From the NCBI RefSeq assembly GCF_017894365.1, contig NZ_CP059467.1, positions 248,001 to 312,000 on the forward strand: DNA of 64,000 nucleotides, written 5' to 3'. The DNA is from Aromatoleum bremense. Lineage in GTDB: Bacteria; Pseudomonadota; Gammaproteobacteria; Burkholderiales; Rhodocyclaceae. The translations under genes were made by a program, and so were the position numbers. Below are positions 25,832 to 33,790 of this stretch, piece after piece; within the stretch, counting starts at the first letter, position 1; each line of letters begins with the position of its first letter. The notes under the pieces were generated by a model. That model worked only from the letters and a program-made list of their open reading frames with translations. It was not told where the DNA came from and searched no databases.

Positions 25832-27882
25832 GATTCTTTCTCTCCTTTGCTTTCCTTGAGCACTTCGATGAAAGCCTCGAGGCGGGTCTTGATCTGGCCG
25901 GTGTCACCTTGCGAGTAGTCGGTATCCAGTTCCAGCGCGGGCAATCCCAGCTCGTGGAACCTCCGCATGAAGAGGCCCTTGGTCTGCGAGAAGGACGGGC
26001 AGAACTTCAGCGTGTAGTAGATCACCGCGTCGACGCCGTATTCCTGGGCCAGGTTGCCGGCGAAGTCGATGCGCCTGCTCAGGGGCGCCTGGCGGGCACA
26101 CGGCGCCTGGTCCAGGTAGGCGTTGGCAAGGTCACGGTACGGGTCGTCGGTTTCCTGGGTCTCGTAGTAGAACGGGCTCAGGCCGGTGCAGTGATCCTCG
26201 ACCACCACATTGACGCCGATGTCCTTCTCCAGCAGATCCATCAGGCGCCGGTCGCCGTCGGCCACGATGCCGCCGCAGATCATCACGCGTAGACGCGGCG
26301 TGTCGTCGTCGGGAACCGCCGCCAGGCGCTCGTACAGGTCCTCGAGGACAGGCAACTGCTCTTCGGCCGGGATGCTGCGGTAGGCGCGGGTGATCTCCAG
26401 GAAGTCGCTGCCCGACAGCGGCGGACGGTTGCGCTTGCGCAAATCGGAGATCTTGTGGATGGTCTGGCGCAGCTTCTTGTGCAACTTGATCGACTCGCGC
26501 AGCTTGGCTTCCTCGATGGGATTGCCGGTCAGCTTTTCCAGGTCCTTGCCGAAGTTCTTCATTTCCTCGCGGAAGAAGTCCCGGGCACTCGGCTTGTCGC
26601 CCGTCCGCGGCACCACGTAGCCGTAGGACGGCTTGAAGTAGTGGTTGATGGCGTTGGAGGTCGCGCGCATCGTATCGCAGGTGTAGAAGGTGACCACCTG
26701 GTCGAGGGCATCGTGGAACGGATCCTTGGTGCGGAAGTGGCCGAGCACGCTCTTGCTCATGTCGCAGAACACGCTCTTGACGATCACCTCGCCCTCGGCG
26801 ACCACCGACGGCGTGCCGCACTTGTCGATGCGGCCGAAGGCCACACCGGCGGCGGTAAGCAGCTCGGGCGGCGTGTAGGTGCAAAGGTAACCGACCTTCT
26901 TCACGTCCTTGCGCTCGATCAGCGACACCTCGGCGTCCTCGATGCGGCGCGACACGTCGGAGAGGTCGCAGCGCTCGGCCACCCTCGTGGACTTGATCTT
27001 GCGCTTCTCGACCGCCAGACGCTGAGCGTACATCGCCGCGCCCAGGCAGCCGGCGAAGACCATGTCGAGCTTGGGCTGGACGATCGACTTGCCGAGAAGG
27101 CGCTCCAGGGCGTGCTTCATCCCCGCGTTGTTGGACACGCCACCGGTGAAGACGATGTCCGATTCCAGGGGGATGGCCCGCAGCAGGCCGACGACGCGCT
27201 TGGCAGAGGCCATATGCACGCCGGCGGCGATGTCGGCCGCCGTCTCGCCCTTGGCGCGGTGGGAAATCACTTCGGATTCGGCAAAAACCACACACTGGGC
27301 GCTGACTTCCAGGTCCTTGGTGGCCTTCAAGGCCTCGGGGCCGACGTCGTACATGGTGAGGTCGAGCAGGTTGGCGGCCTTCTCCAGGAAGCGCCCGGTA
27401 CCCGCCGCGCACTTGTCGTTCATGCGGAACTTCACGACCTTGCCGGTTTCCGGATCCACCTGGATCGCCTTGGCGTCCTGGCCGCCGATGTCGATGATCG
27501 TGCGCGTGCCGGCATTCAGATAATGCGCGCCCATCGCGTGGCAGGAGATCTCGGTGAGGATCTCGCTGGGCACGGTATCGAACTTCAGCGACACGCGGCC
27601 GTAGCCGGTGCCGACGATGAAGTCGATATCTTCCATGGTGATGTTGGCGTTCTCGTACAGCTCTTCCAGCAGCTCCTTGGCCGTCTCCTGCATGTTGAGG
27701 CCGGTGGGCAGCAGCGCGGTGTAGAGGCGCCCTTCGTGGAGCAGCACCGCCTTGGAGTTGCGCGAACCGATGTCGATGCCCAGCGAGGTGACTGCAGTGA
27801 GTTCGTGGACCAGCGCCGGGTCGATCACTTCGGCGAAGGGCAGGCTGCGCTCTGCGGAAATGTTCTCGTGTCTCATGTTCAT
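25819..27882 (-). CDS. Fused ATPase (BcrA/D-type) plus HGD-D (BcrB-type) reductase subunit
   Basis: 687 residues from the ATG at 27882, which overlaps the D-like stop as ATGA. Residues about 25-300 are an ASKHA activator ATPase: [33 protein letters not shown], and the two cluster-ligating Cys motifs NDKCAAGTGRF and SAQCVVFAESE. After a short linker (SRRIEDAEVSLIERKDVKK) residues 310-680 are an HGD-D domain (VGYLCTYTPPELLTAAG ... LKFCPSFSQTKGLFMRRFHE ... DTDYSQGDTGQIKTRLEAFIEVL). In characterised class I benzoyl-CoA reductases known to me these are separate polypeptides. With the separate D-like ATPase, four modules are present in three proteins. A broken copy lies at 10208-10672. Confidence 0.88.
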   Translation of the reverse strand: MNMRHENISAERSLPFAEVIDPALVHELTAVTSLGIDIGSRNSKAVLLHEGRLYTALLPTGLNMQETAKELLEELYENANITMEDIDFIVGTGYGRVSLKFDTVPSEILTEISCHAMGAHYLNAGTRTIIDIGGQDAKAIQVDPETGKVVKFRMNDKCAAGTGRFLEKAANLLDLTMYDVGPEALKATKDLEVSAQCVVFAESEVISHRAKGETAADIAAGVHMASAKRVVGLLRAIPLESDIVFTGGVSNNAGMKHALERLLGKSIVQPKLDMVFAGCLGAAMYAQRLAVEKRKIKSTRVAERCDLSDVSRRIEDAEVSLIERKDVKKVGYLCTYTPPELLTAAGVAFGRIDKCGTPSVVAEGEVIVKSVFCDMSKSVLGHFRTKDPFHDALDQVVTFYTCDTMRATSNAINHYFKPSYGYVVPRTGDKPSARDFFREEMKNFGKDLEKLTGNPIEEAKLRESIKLHKKLRQTIHKISDLRKRNRPPLSGSDFLEITRAYRSIPAEEQLPVLEDLYERLAAVPDDDTPRLRVMICGGIVADGDRRLMDLLEKDIGVNVVVEDHCTGLSPFYYETQETDDPYRDLANAYLDQAPCARQAPLSRRIDFAGNLAQEYGVDAVIYYTLKFCPSFSQTKGLFMRRFHELGLPALELDTDYSQGDTGQIKTRLEAFIEVLKESKGEKESCTQ

Positions 27883-28778
27883 GCCTCCACCTCCATCTCC
27901 TGCGGGGCCGCATCGACGTCGGCGATGCCGCAGATCTTCTGCTGGGCGATGACGGCCGCCCCGAGGCAACCGGCAAAGACGGCGTTCAACCGCGGTGTGA
28001 CGAAGGGCCGCCCGAGCAGGCTTTCCAGCGCGTGCTTGACGCCGATGTTGTTGGAGACCCCGCCGGAGAAGGCCAGCTCGGGATCAAGGCCGATGCGGTT
28101 CACCAGGTTGCAGACGCGGCGGGCGATCGCGAAATGCACACCGGCCGCGATGTCCTCGCCCTTCTCGCCCTTGGCCTTCAGCGACACGATCTCCGACTCG
28201 GCGAAGACCACACACTGGCTGCTCATCTGCAGCTCCTTCGTGGACGCCATCGCGCGCGCGCCCAGCTCTTCGAGCTGATAGCCGAGCATCTCCGCCGTCT
28301 TCTCCAGGAAGCGGCCGGAACCGGCAGCGCATTTGTCGTTCATCGCGAATTCGGTGACGCGCCCGTTGCTGGTGTCGAGCTTGATCGCCTTGCAATCCTG
28401 ACCGCCGATATCAATGATCGTGCGGGTATCGGAATTCAGGTAATGCGCGCCCATCGCGTGACAGGTAATCTCGGTGATCACCTCGGCGGGAATATCATCG
28501 AATTGCAATGCAATCCGGCCATAACCGGTGCCTGCAATCATCGAAATGTCGCTGCGCGGCAGCGCCGCCAATATCAGCAATTTATTCACCAGCCGCTGTG
28601 CCGTTTCATGCGGATGCACGCCGCTGGCGGTAATTACCGTGTAAACATGCTCGGCGGTGAGCATCACCGCCTTCGATTGCCGGGAACCGATATCGATGCC
28701 GACGGTGGTCACCGGCTGCAATTCGGGTATTTTCCGCGGATCGATCACATCCTCGATCTTGAAACTGCTCTCGCTCAT
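27879..28778 (-). CDS. Activator ATPase subunit (BcrD-like)
   Basis: 299 residues; the ATG at 28778 has a GGAGGAG ribosome site. ASKHA/BadF-BadG-BcrA-BcrD fold: [35 protein letters not shown], and cluster Cys in NDKCAAGSGRF and SSQCVVFAESE. It is clearly different from the ATPase half of the adjacent fusion, so the pair probably forms a heterodimer around one [4Fe-4S] cluster as in BcrA/BcrD. 2-Hydroxyacyl-CoA dehydratases instead use a homodimeric activator. It is the first gene of the reductase operon, about 40 bp downstream of the conserved promoter at 28822-28876. Confidence 0.88.
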   Translation of the reverse strand: MSESSFKIEDVIDPRKIPELQPVTTVGIDIGSRQSKAVMLTAEHVYTVITASGVHPHETAQRLVNKLLILAALPRSDISMIAGTGYGRIALQFDDIPAEVITEITCHAMGAHYLNSDTRTIIDIGGQDCKAIKLDTSNGRVTEFAMNDKCAAGSGRFLEKTAEMLGYQLEELGARAMASTKELQMSSQCVVFAESEIVSLKAKGEKGEDIAAGVHFAIARRVCNLVNRIGLDPELAFSGGVSNNIGVKHALESLLGRPFVTPRLNAVFAGCLGAAVIAQQKICGIADVDAAPQEMEVEA

Positions 28779-28821
28779 TGCAGGCTCCTCCGTTTGGAAC
28801 TTTTGATTTGATCTGCGGTGC

Positions 28822-28876
28822 CACATTAAGCGCATCCCAAATAACGGGCTTGACCTGCAAAGACACCAACTTGACA
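28822..28876 (-). promoter_or_regulatory. AraC-type operator and promoter of the reductase operon (site 1)
   Basis: On the plus strand TTGACC (28850-28855) and TTGACA (28871-28876) are exactly 21 bp apart; CACATTAAGCGC (28822-28833) lies 16 bp from the nearer one. In gene orientation this reads TGTCAA-N15-GGTCAA-N16-GCGCTTAATGTG. The last box fits a -10 region about 45 bp from the reductase ATG. The same arrangement recurs at 30035, 41804, 45167 and 45463. Confidence 0.8.
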
Positions 28877-28898
28877 TTTGGTCACAGCTTGTTAGAGT
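28871..28898 (+). promoter_or_regulatory. Putative promoter of the AraC-family gene
   Basis: TTGACA (28871-28876), 16 bp, TAGAGT (28893-28898), 35 bp upstream of the AraC ATG. The -35 hexamer coincides with the distal half-site of the divergent operator, which would give autoregulation. Confidence 0.5.
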
Positions 28899-28932
28899 GA
28901 ATATTCAACAATCGGGCGAGTGAGAGTTTGAT

Positions 28933-29961
28933 ATGGCAATGAAGAAGCTCCACCGCAGCGCCTGCCTGACCAACTACGTCGAACTCGCTCAGTCGCTGAA
29001 CATTTCGCCGTTCGACCAGTTGCGCCGTGTCAACATCAACCCGGCCTGCCTGACGAACCCGGACACCAAGATTCCGGTTTCCGCGCTGTTCCAGCTGCTC
29101 GAGAATTCCGCGCAAGCGGCAGGCGTCGAGAACTTCGGCCTGCGCATGGCCGAAGGCCGCCAGTTGTCGAACCTCGGCCCGCTCGCGCTCGTGATCAAGA
29201 GCCAGCCGACGATGCGCCAGGCCCTCGAAGCGATCCGCAGCTATGCCCACCTGCAGGCGGAAGAGCTGATGCTGATGTTCGAAGAGAAAGACGGCGTGCT
29301 GGTGATCCGCGAAGAACTGATGCCCGACCAGTCCGAGCCGACGCGCCAGGCGACCGAGATGTCGGTCGGCATCCTGTACCGGACCTTGCGGGTGCTGCTC
29401 GGCAACGAATGGCGGCCCACCGCGGTGTGCTTCCGGCACTCGGCCCCCGCCGATCTGCGTGTGCATCAGCGGGTGTTCGACGCGCGCCTGCAGTTCAACA
29501 GCAATTTCGACGGCATCATCTGCCGGGCCACAATCCTGGACGACCCCCTGCCCAGCTACGACGCCGAAACCGCCCGCTACGTGCGCAAACTGCTGGACGT
29601 GATGAACACCGAACCCGTCCATTCGGCAGCGGAAAACGTGCGACAACTGATCTGGTTGCTGCTGCCGACGGGGCGATGCTCCGTCGAGGTCGTGGCCCAG
29701 CATCTCGGGCTCGACCGCCGAACCCTGCACCGCCATCTGCAGAAGAGCGGCCAGACCTTCTCGGGCATCCTCGACGGGGCGCGGCGCGACCTGGCGGTGA
29801 AGTACCTGAGCAACTCGCAACGCCCGCTAAAGGACCTCGCGGAGCTGCTCGGCTTCTCGGAACCCTCCGCCTTTTCGCGCTGGTTCGCGGGCCGCTTCGG
29901 ATGTACTGCATCGGCTTGGCGCCAGCATCAGCTCAGCGAGAAAAATCCCTTCCTCCAGTAA
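28933..29961 (+). CDS. AraC-family regulator with arabinose-binding-type N-terminal domain
   Basis: 342 residues. The N-terminal ~200 residues resemble the PF12625 ligand domain of OruR-like AraC proteins. The C-terminal ~100 form the double HTH (CSVEVVAQHLGLDRRTLHRHLQ ... RPLKDLAELLGFSEPSAFSRWFAGRFGCTASAWR). It is divergent from the reductase operon and upstream of the ferredoxin. Direct repeats 21 bp apart are the usual AraC binding geometry, and such repeats occur at five promoters here, so this is the best candidate regulator of the reductase regulon. The inducer is probably a CoA ester or free acid of the pathway (inference). Confidence 0.92.
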   Translation: MAMKKLHRSACLTNYVELAQSLNISPFDQLRRVNINPACLTNPDTKIPVSALFQLLENSAQAAGVENFGLRMAEGRQLSNLGPLALVIKSQPTMRQALEAIRSYAHLQAEELMLMFEEKDGVLVIREELMPDQSEPTRQATEMSVGILYRTLRVLLGNEWRPTAVCFRHSAPADLRVHQRVFDARLQFNSNFDGIICRATILDDPLPSYDAETARYVRKLLDVMNTEPVHSAAENVRQLIWLLLPTGRCSVEVVAQHLGLDRRTLHRHLQKSGQTFSGILDGARRDLAVKYLSNSQRPLKDLAELLGFSEPSAFSRWFAGRFGCTASAWRQHQLSEKNPFLQ

Positions 29962-30034
29962 GTCCTCCGGGGCCTCCACGCCCGCTCCTCGCTACCCGAC
30001 CGCGCTCACCGCCGCCCCGCGAGCTGTCCCATAT

Positions 30035-30089
30035 CATCAAGTAAATGACCTGAACGGTCAAAGCCAGTCGGCCTCCCCAAGCGCTAAAT
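30035..30089 (+). promoter_or_regulatory. AraC-type operator and promoter of the ferredoxin gene (site 4)
   Basis: CATCAA (30035-30040) and GGTCAA (30056-30061) are 21 bp apart, followed after 19 bp by GCGCTAAAT (30081-30089). This is the weakest distal half-site of the five, but spacing and orientation relative to the gene agree. The ferredoxin ATG lies about 120 bp downstream. Confidence 0.6.
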
Positions 30090-30208
30090 ACCGCCAACGA
30101 CATCGGGCAGAGCATCATCAAAACCGGTGCTCGCGCTACCCATAACCATCTGCGCCCCCGCCATCCGCATTTCGGGTTTCGGTCGGGCGAACGCGCCAGG
30201 AGGAAGAC

Positions 30209-30454
30209 ATGGCACTGATCATCAATGCGGACTGTATCAATTGCGGCGTGTGCGAAACGGAGTGCCCCAACGAGGCGATTTCTCCGGGCGACGACATTTT
30301 CGTGATCGACCCCACGAAATGCACCGAGTGCGTCGGGCATTACGACAAGTCGCAATGCATCACGGTTTGTCTGTCGGACTGTATCTTCCCTGATCCCGCC
30401 TTCAAGGAAAGCCGGGATCAACTTCAGGAGAAATACGCCCGCATCGCGTCCTGA
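30209..30454 (+). CDS. 2[4Fe-4S] ferredoxin of the YfhL / Allochromatium type
   Basis: 81 residues. Cluster motifs are CINCGVCETECP (C-x2-C-x2-C-x3-C) and CTECVGHYDKSQCITVC (C-x2-C-x8-C-x3-C); the six-residue insertion in the second motif and the extended C-terminal helix define the Alvin-type family. The low-potential ferredoxin that feeds benzoyl-CoA reductase in Thauera aromatica is of this type. Here it shares a promoter pattern with korAB and the reductase, so it probably carries electrons from KorAB to the reductase. AGGAGG precedes the ATG. Confidence 0.93.
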   Translation: MALIINADCINCGVCETECPNEAISPGDDIFVIDPTKCTECVGHYDKSQCITVCLSDCIFPDPAFKESRDQLQEKYARIAS

Positions 30455-30488
30455 GCGGCACGAGCCCGCGGCGGGAGAAGCTACAGCC

Positions 30489-30587
30489 ATGGAAACGGCC
30501 GTGATCCGGCTCCTCCTCGTTGCGCTGGCGTGCGCGGAGTGGGTCGCCCTGTGGAGCTTCGTGTATCGCTCGACGCTCGGGATTTGA
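30489..30587 (+). CDS. 32-residue single-span membrane peptide
   Basis: METAVIRLLLVALACAEWVA then LWSFVYRSTLGI. One hydrophobic helix covers nearly the whole peptide. It starts 34 bp after the ferredoxin stop, with a GGGAGAAG ribosome-like site, so it may be the second cistron of that operon. No family recognised. The reading frame is short and could be chance. Confidence 0.4.
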   Translation: METAVIRLLLVALACAEWVALWSFVYRSTLGI

Positions 30588-30669
30588 GGCGCCGTCGGCG
30601 TCTCGATCCCGCGTCCGCCTTTTCGCCGTATCGCATCGATCCGGCATTTCGTCTTCAGATGTCATTAGC

Positions 30670-30688
30670 AGCGGCTTTTTCAGCCGCT
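30670..30688. terminator. Hairpin between convergent ferredoxin and norF-like genes
   Basis: AGCGGCT-TTTTC-AGCCGCT, a perfect 7-bp stem with a 5-base loop, placed between the plus-strand ferredoxin unit and the minus-strand norEF-like pair. There is no long T-run, so it may be a weak or bidirectional terminator. Confidence 0.55.
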
Positions 30689-30724
30689 TCGTCGGCGATT
30701 CCGGCTACGGGCAGCACGTGTCCG

Positions 30725-30994
30725 TCATTTGAGGCTGATCCAGTAGGCGAGAAGAATGAGGCCGCCCACCAGGATAAGCCAGCCTTCGAGAAGAAGGCGC
30801 CACATCAGGGGGGCGCCCTGCAATTCCATGAAATCCAGAATGACCAGCCGGCCCTTGATGAAGGCGATAGCCAGCATGGCGAGAATGGCGCCGGTGCCGG
30901 CGGCGCCCACTTCACCGAGCCACCAGGTGGCGCCGGTGGCGACGAGGAGGACGAGCCACGCCCGATTGGCGGGATTCAGGAAAAAGGTAATCAT
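30725..30994 (-). CDS. Cytochrome c oxidase subunit IV / NorF-like membrane protein
   Basis: 89 residues with three hydrophobic helices (AWLVLLVATGATWWL, TGAILAMLAIAFIKGRLVILDFMEL, GWLILVGGLILLAYWI). The IKGRLVILDFMEL segment is typical of the subunit IV/NorF family. The start overlaps the stop of the upstream subunit-III gene as ATGA. It probably assists a heme-copper oxidase or nitric oxide reductase; no catalytic subunit lies in the window. Confidence 0.78.
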   Translation of the reverse strand: MITFFLNPANRAWLVLLVATGATWWLGEVGAAGTGAILAMLAIAFIKGRLVILDFMELQGAPLMWRLLLEGWLILVGGLILLAYWISLK

Positions 30995-31587
30995 CGCATC
31001 ACATAAACCAAGGGAAACAGGACGATCCACAAGAGATCCACCATGTGCCAGTAGACGGCCCCGCTCTCGAGGCCGTGGGCATCGTGGCTACCGTAGGCAC
31101 CCTGGCGGGTCTTAACCCACAGGATGGCGAGGACCACCATGCCGAGGATGACGTGCATGAAGTGGAAGAAGGTCAGCGAAAAGTAGAACCTGTAGAAGGT
31201 GCTGGTGGAGAAGAAAATCCCCTCGCCGAACTTGGTGGCGTACTCGAACACCTTGACGGCCAGGAAACCGCCACCGCAGAGGAAGCCGAAGGCGATATGG
31301 CGGCTGGCGGCCCGGCTGTCGTCCCGGTGGGCCGCCTGGACGGCGAGGACCACGAACCACGACCCGGTCACCAGGAGCAGCGTGTTGATGGCCCCCGCGT
31401 TACGGTCCAGGGTCTGCTGATAAAGGTTGAACATCTCCACGTTGTCCACTCGCGCGAAGGCGTAGGAAGCGAAGAGCATCGCGAAGAGCAGCATTTCGGC
31501 CAGGATGAAGGCCCAGACGGCCAGATAGCCGGGGAGGCGCTTGGCGGCAGGGGCTTCGGCCGGTAGGGCAGCGGTGATGGCAGTCAT
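30991..31587 (-). CDS. Cytochrome c oxidase subunit III / NorE-like
   Basis: 198 residues with five or six membrane helices. Family features include YLAVWAFILAEMLLFAMLFASYAFAR at the start, then FYFSLTFFHFMHVILGMVVLAI and AVYWHMVDLLWIVLFPLVYVMR at the end. The five-helix, ~200-residue form matches NorE and quinol oxidase subunit III. It pairs with the NorF-like gene. Proteins of this sort accompany NO reductase in denitrifiers. It has no site of the five-promoter regulon upstream. Confidence 0.82.
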   Translation of the reverse strand: MTAITAALPAEAPAAKRLPGYLAVWAFILAEMLLFAMLFASYAFARVDNVEMFNLYQQTLDRNAGAINTLLLVTGSWFVVLAVQAAHRDDSRAASRHIAFGFLCGGGFLAVKVFEYATKFGEGIFFSTSTFYRFYFSLTFFHFMHVILGMVVLAILWVKTRQGAYGSHDAHGLESGAVYWHMVDLLWIVLFPLVYVMR

Positions 31588-31619
31588 GGCTGGATGATAG
31601 TAACTATTGGAATCAGCGC

Positions 31620-31718
31620 TCCAGTCGGATCCCGGTGCGCGCAGCCGCGGTGAATCCTGATCGAGACGAAGGCCACTTTATTCCGAGCTCGGGCGCGCGT
31701 CCCCCCAGTCTCGGGGGG
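31620..31718 (-). repeat. Leader repeat, copy 1 (with C-run/G-run palindrome)
   Basis: About 100 bp upstream of the norE-like start are similar to 41585-41692: shared blocks ccggtgcgcgcag, tgatcgagacga and the palindrome (here CCCCCC-AGTCTC-GGGGGG at 31701-31718). Both copies lie about 35-45 bp before the start of a minus-strand gene for a membrane protein. Confidence 0.55.
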
Positions 31719-31747
31719 AGTTTGCGGTCATTGCCCATCAAGCTGGG

Positions 31748-32998
31748 TCAGCAGCCCTCCGGGGTTCTCAAATAGGGCGCAGTAGCGCCCAAATTTTCCT
31801 GCCCTTTCTTGATTTCGATACGGGCGATATTTTGGAGATGCACTTCATCCGGGCCGTCAGCGAAGCGCAAAGCGCGGCCCCAGGTCCACATATCAGCCAG
31901 TGGCGTATCGGGACTGATACCCATGGCCCCGAATACCTGCATTGCACGATCGCATACCGCAGTATAGACCGCCGGCACCAGGGCCTTGATCATGGAGATT
32001 TCCTTGTGCGCATGCTTCGCACCGAACTGATCGATCATCCAGGCGGTTTTCAACACCAGTAAGCGCGCCTGATCGATCTCGATCCTTGATCTCGCGATCC
32101 ACTCGCCGATCGAGCCATGCTGATGCAGATACTTTCCGAACGTGCGTCGCTCCAGGCTTCGGTCAATCATCATTTCCAGAGCAAGCTCGGCGGCACCGAT
32201 CGATCGCATGCAGTGGTGAATACGCCCGGGGCCGAGCCGCGCCTGGGCCAAGGCGAAGCCGCTGCCTTCCTCACCGAGCAGATTGGATGCCGGCACGCGC
32301 ACATTACGGAAAATGACCTCGCAGTGCCCCTCCGGCGAATGGTGGTTCACGATATTGATATTGCGGACCACTTCCAGACCCGACGTGTCCCGAGGCACCA
32401 GGATCATGCTCTGCTGCTTGTGCCGCTCGGCGTCCGGGTCAGTCTTGCCCATGACGATGAAAATACGGCAGTGCGGATGAGCGGCGTTGGTGATGAACCA
32501 CTTGCGACCATTGATGACATATTCGTCACCTTCCCGCCGAATCGAGGTGGTGATGTTCGTGGCGTCCGAGGATGCCACGTCAGGCTCTGTCATTGCGAAG
32601 GCCGAACGAATTTCGCCCTCGAGCAGTGGACGCAGCCAGACCTTCTGCTGCTCCGGGGTGCCGAACATGTGCAGTAGTTCCATGTTGCCGGTGTCCGGGG
32701 CATTGCAGTTGAAGACTTCGGACGCCCAACTAACACGTCCCATAATCTCGGCCAGTGGCGCATATTCCAGGTTGGTCAGTCCGGTGCCCGGTTCGCCAGC
32801 GTGCAGGCTGGGCAGAAACATGTTCCACAAGCCTTCCGACTTCGCCAGCGCCTTCAGATCCGCCATGAAGGACACAGGAAACTGGCCGCGATGCACTTCC
32901 TCTTGCCATTGGCGCTGGCGGGGCACGATATATGTGTCCATAAAGCGGCGCACGCGGTCCCGAAGCTCTTCGACTTTGGACGAGTAGGCAAAATCCAT
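31748..32998 (-). CDS. Acyl-CoA dehydrogenase, ACAD10/ACAD11-like
   Basis: 416 residues. The segment EVFNCNAPDTGNMELLHMFGT and the later RRTFGKYLHQHGSIGEWIARSRIEIDQARLLVLKTA are characteristic of the ACAD10/11 branch rather than ordinary acyl-CoA dehydrogenases; FAMTEPDVASSDATN is the FAD/substrate signature. In ACAD11 and bacterial LvaC this domain works with an APH-type kinase to convert a 4-hydroxyacyl-CoA through a 4-phospho intermediate to an enoyl- and then 3-hydroxyacyl-CoA. Such a kinase is encoded two genes upstream. It is the last gene of the long operon that begins near 41.8 kb. Confidence 0.85.
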   Translation of the reverse strand: MDFAYSSKVEELRDRVRRFMDTYIVPRQRQWQEEVHRGQFPVSFMADLKALAKSEGLWNMFLPSLHAGEPGTGLTNLEYAPLAEIMGRVSWASEVFNCNAPDTGNMELLHMFGTPEQQKVWLRPLLEGEIRSAFAMTEPDVASSDATNITTSIRREGDEYVINGRKWFITNAAHPHCRIFIVMGKTDPDAERHKQQSMILVPRDTSGLEVVRNINIVNHHSPEGHCEVIFRNVRVPASNLLGEEGSGFALAQARLGPGRIHHCMRSIGAAELALEMMIDRSLERRTFGKYLHQHGSIGEWIARSRIEIDQARLLVLKTAWMIDQFGAKHAHKEISMIKALVPAVYTAVCDRAMQVFGAMGISPDTPLADMWTWGRALRFADGPDEVHLQNIARIEIKKGQENLGATAPYLRTPEGC

Positions 32999-33025
32999 GA
33001 TATTTCCTTTCTATCGATCCATCTT

Positions 33026-33790
33026 TTAAAGAGTCATACCGCCGTCGACGACGATGCAGTCGCCGTTGGTATAGCTGGCGGCGTCAGATACGAGGTAAAG
33101 CACAGCGCCAGCCATCTCGCGCGGTTCAGCGTGACGGCGCAAGGGAATGTTGGAGACCCATTCGCTGTAGAGCTTTTCGTCATTGAACAGCGCTGTCGAA
33201 AACTTGGTCTTGGTCAGCCCGGGCAACAAGGCATTGACGCGGATTCCCAACGCGCCGCATTCTCTGGCGAAAGCCTTGGTCATATTGACGATGGCCGCCT
33301 TCGTGATCGAATAAATGCCTTGATTCTCCCCGGGTCGCAACGCATTCACCGAGGCGACATTGACGATCGCGCCCTTACCCTGCCTCTTCATCATCTTGCC
33401 GGCCTCTACCGACATGAAGAAGTAACCGCGAATGTTGACGTCGACGGTTTTGGTGAAAGCGCCGAGATCCGTATCCAGCACATGCCCGTAATAGGGATTG
33501 GCCGCCGCGTTGTTGATCAGGATGTCGAGCCGGCCGTGAAGCTTTTCGATCTGCTCGAAAGCAGCAGCGATGTCTTCCATCTTGCCGACATTACAGGCAA
33601 GCACACTCGCGCTTCCACCTGCTTCACGGATGGCGTCGGCGACTCTTTGGCAGTCTTCAGCTTTCCGGCTGGAAACGATCACATGCGCTCCCTGTTCCGC
33701 CAGCAGCTTGGCGATCTCTTCGCCGATGCCGCGACTTGCCCCCGACACCAAGGCGATTTGGCCTTCAAGATCGAATAGTTTGGTCGTCAT
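33026..33790 (-). CDS. Short-chain dehydrogenase/reductase
   Basis: 254 residues, classical SDR. The cofactor motif is [16 protein letters not shown] (TGxxxGxG class); [11 protein letters not shown] and the catalytic Ser/YSITK pair (YxxxK near residue 155) are present. It overlaps the kinase gene by 4 bp. In the lva pathway for levulinate an SDR acts with the kinase and acyl-CoA dehydrogenase homologues, so oxidation of a hydroxyacyl-CoA is a reasonable guess. Confidence 0.88.
   Translation of the reverse strand: MTTKLFDLEGQIALVSGASRGIGEEIAKLLAEQGAHVIVSSRKAEDCQRVADAIREAGGSASVLACNVGKMEDIAAAFEQIEKLHGRLDILINNAAANPYYGHVLDTDLGAFTKTVDVNIRGYFFMSVEAGKMMKRQGKGAIVNVASVNALRPGENQGIYSITKAAIVNMTKAFARECGALGIRVNALLPGLTKTKFSTALFNDEKLYSEWVSNIPLRRHAEPREMAGAVLYLVSDAASYTNGDCIVVDGGMTL

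Noticed and set aside
24599..28778. Calling the operon a 2-hydroxyacyl-CoA dehydratase
   Set aside because: Two distinct activator ATPases plus co-regulated KorAB and ferredoxin favour a benzoyl-CoA-reductase-like enzyme; kept only as an alternative.
28871..28876. TTGACA as nothing more than the -35 box of the AraC gene
   Set aside because: The same hexamer pair at 21-bp spacing occurs at 41832/41853 and 45195/45216, where no plus-strand gene starts nearby, so a promoter role alone does not explain it.
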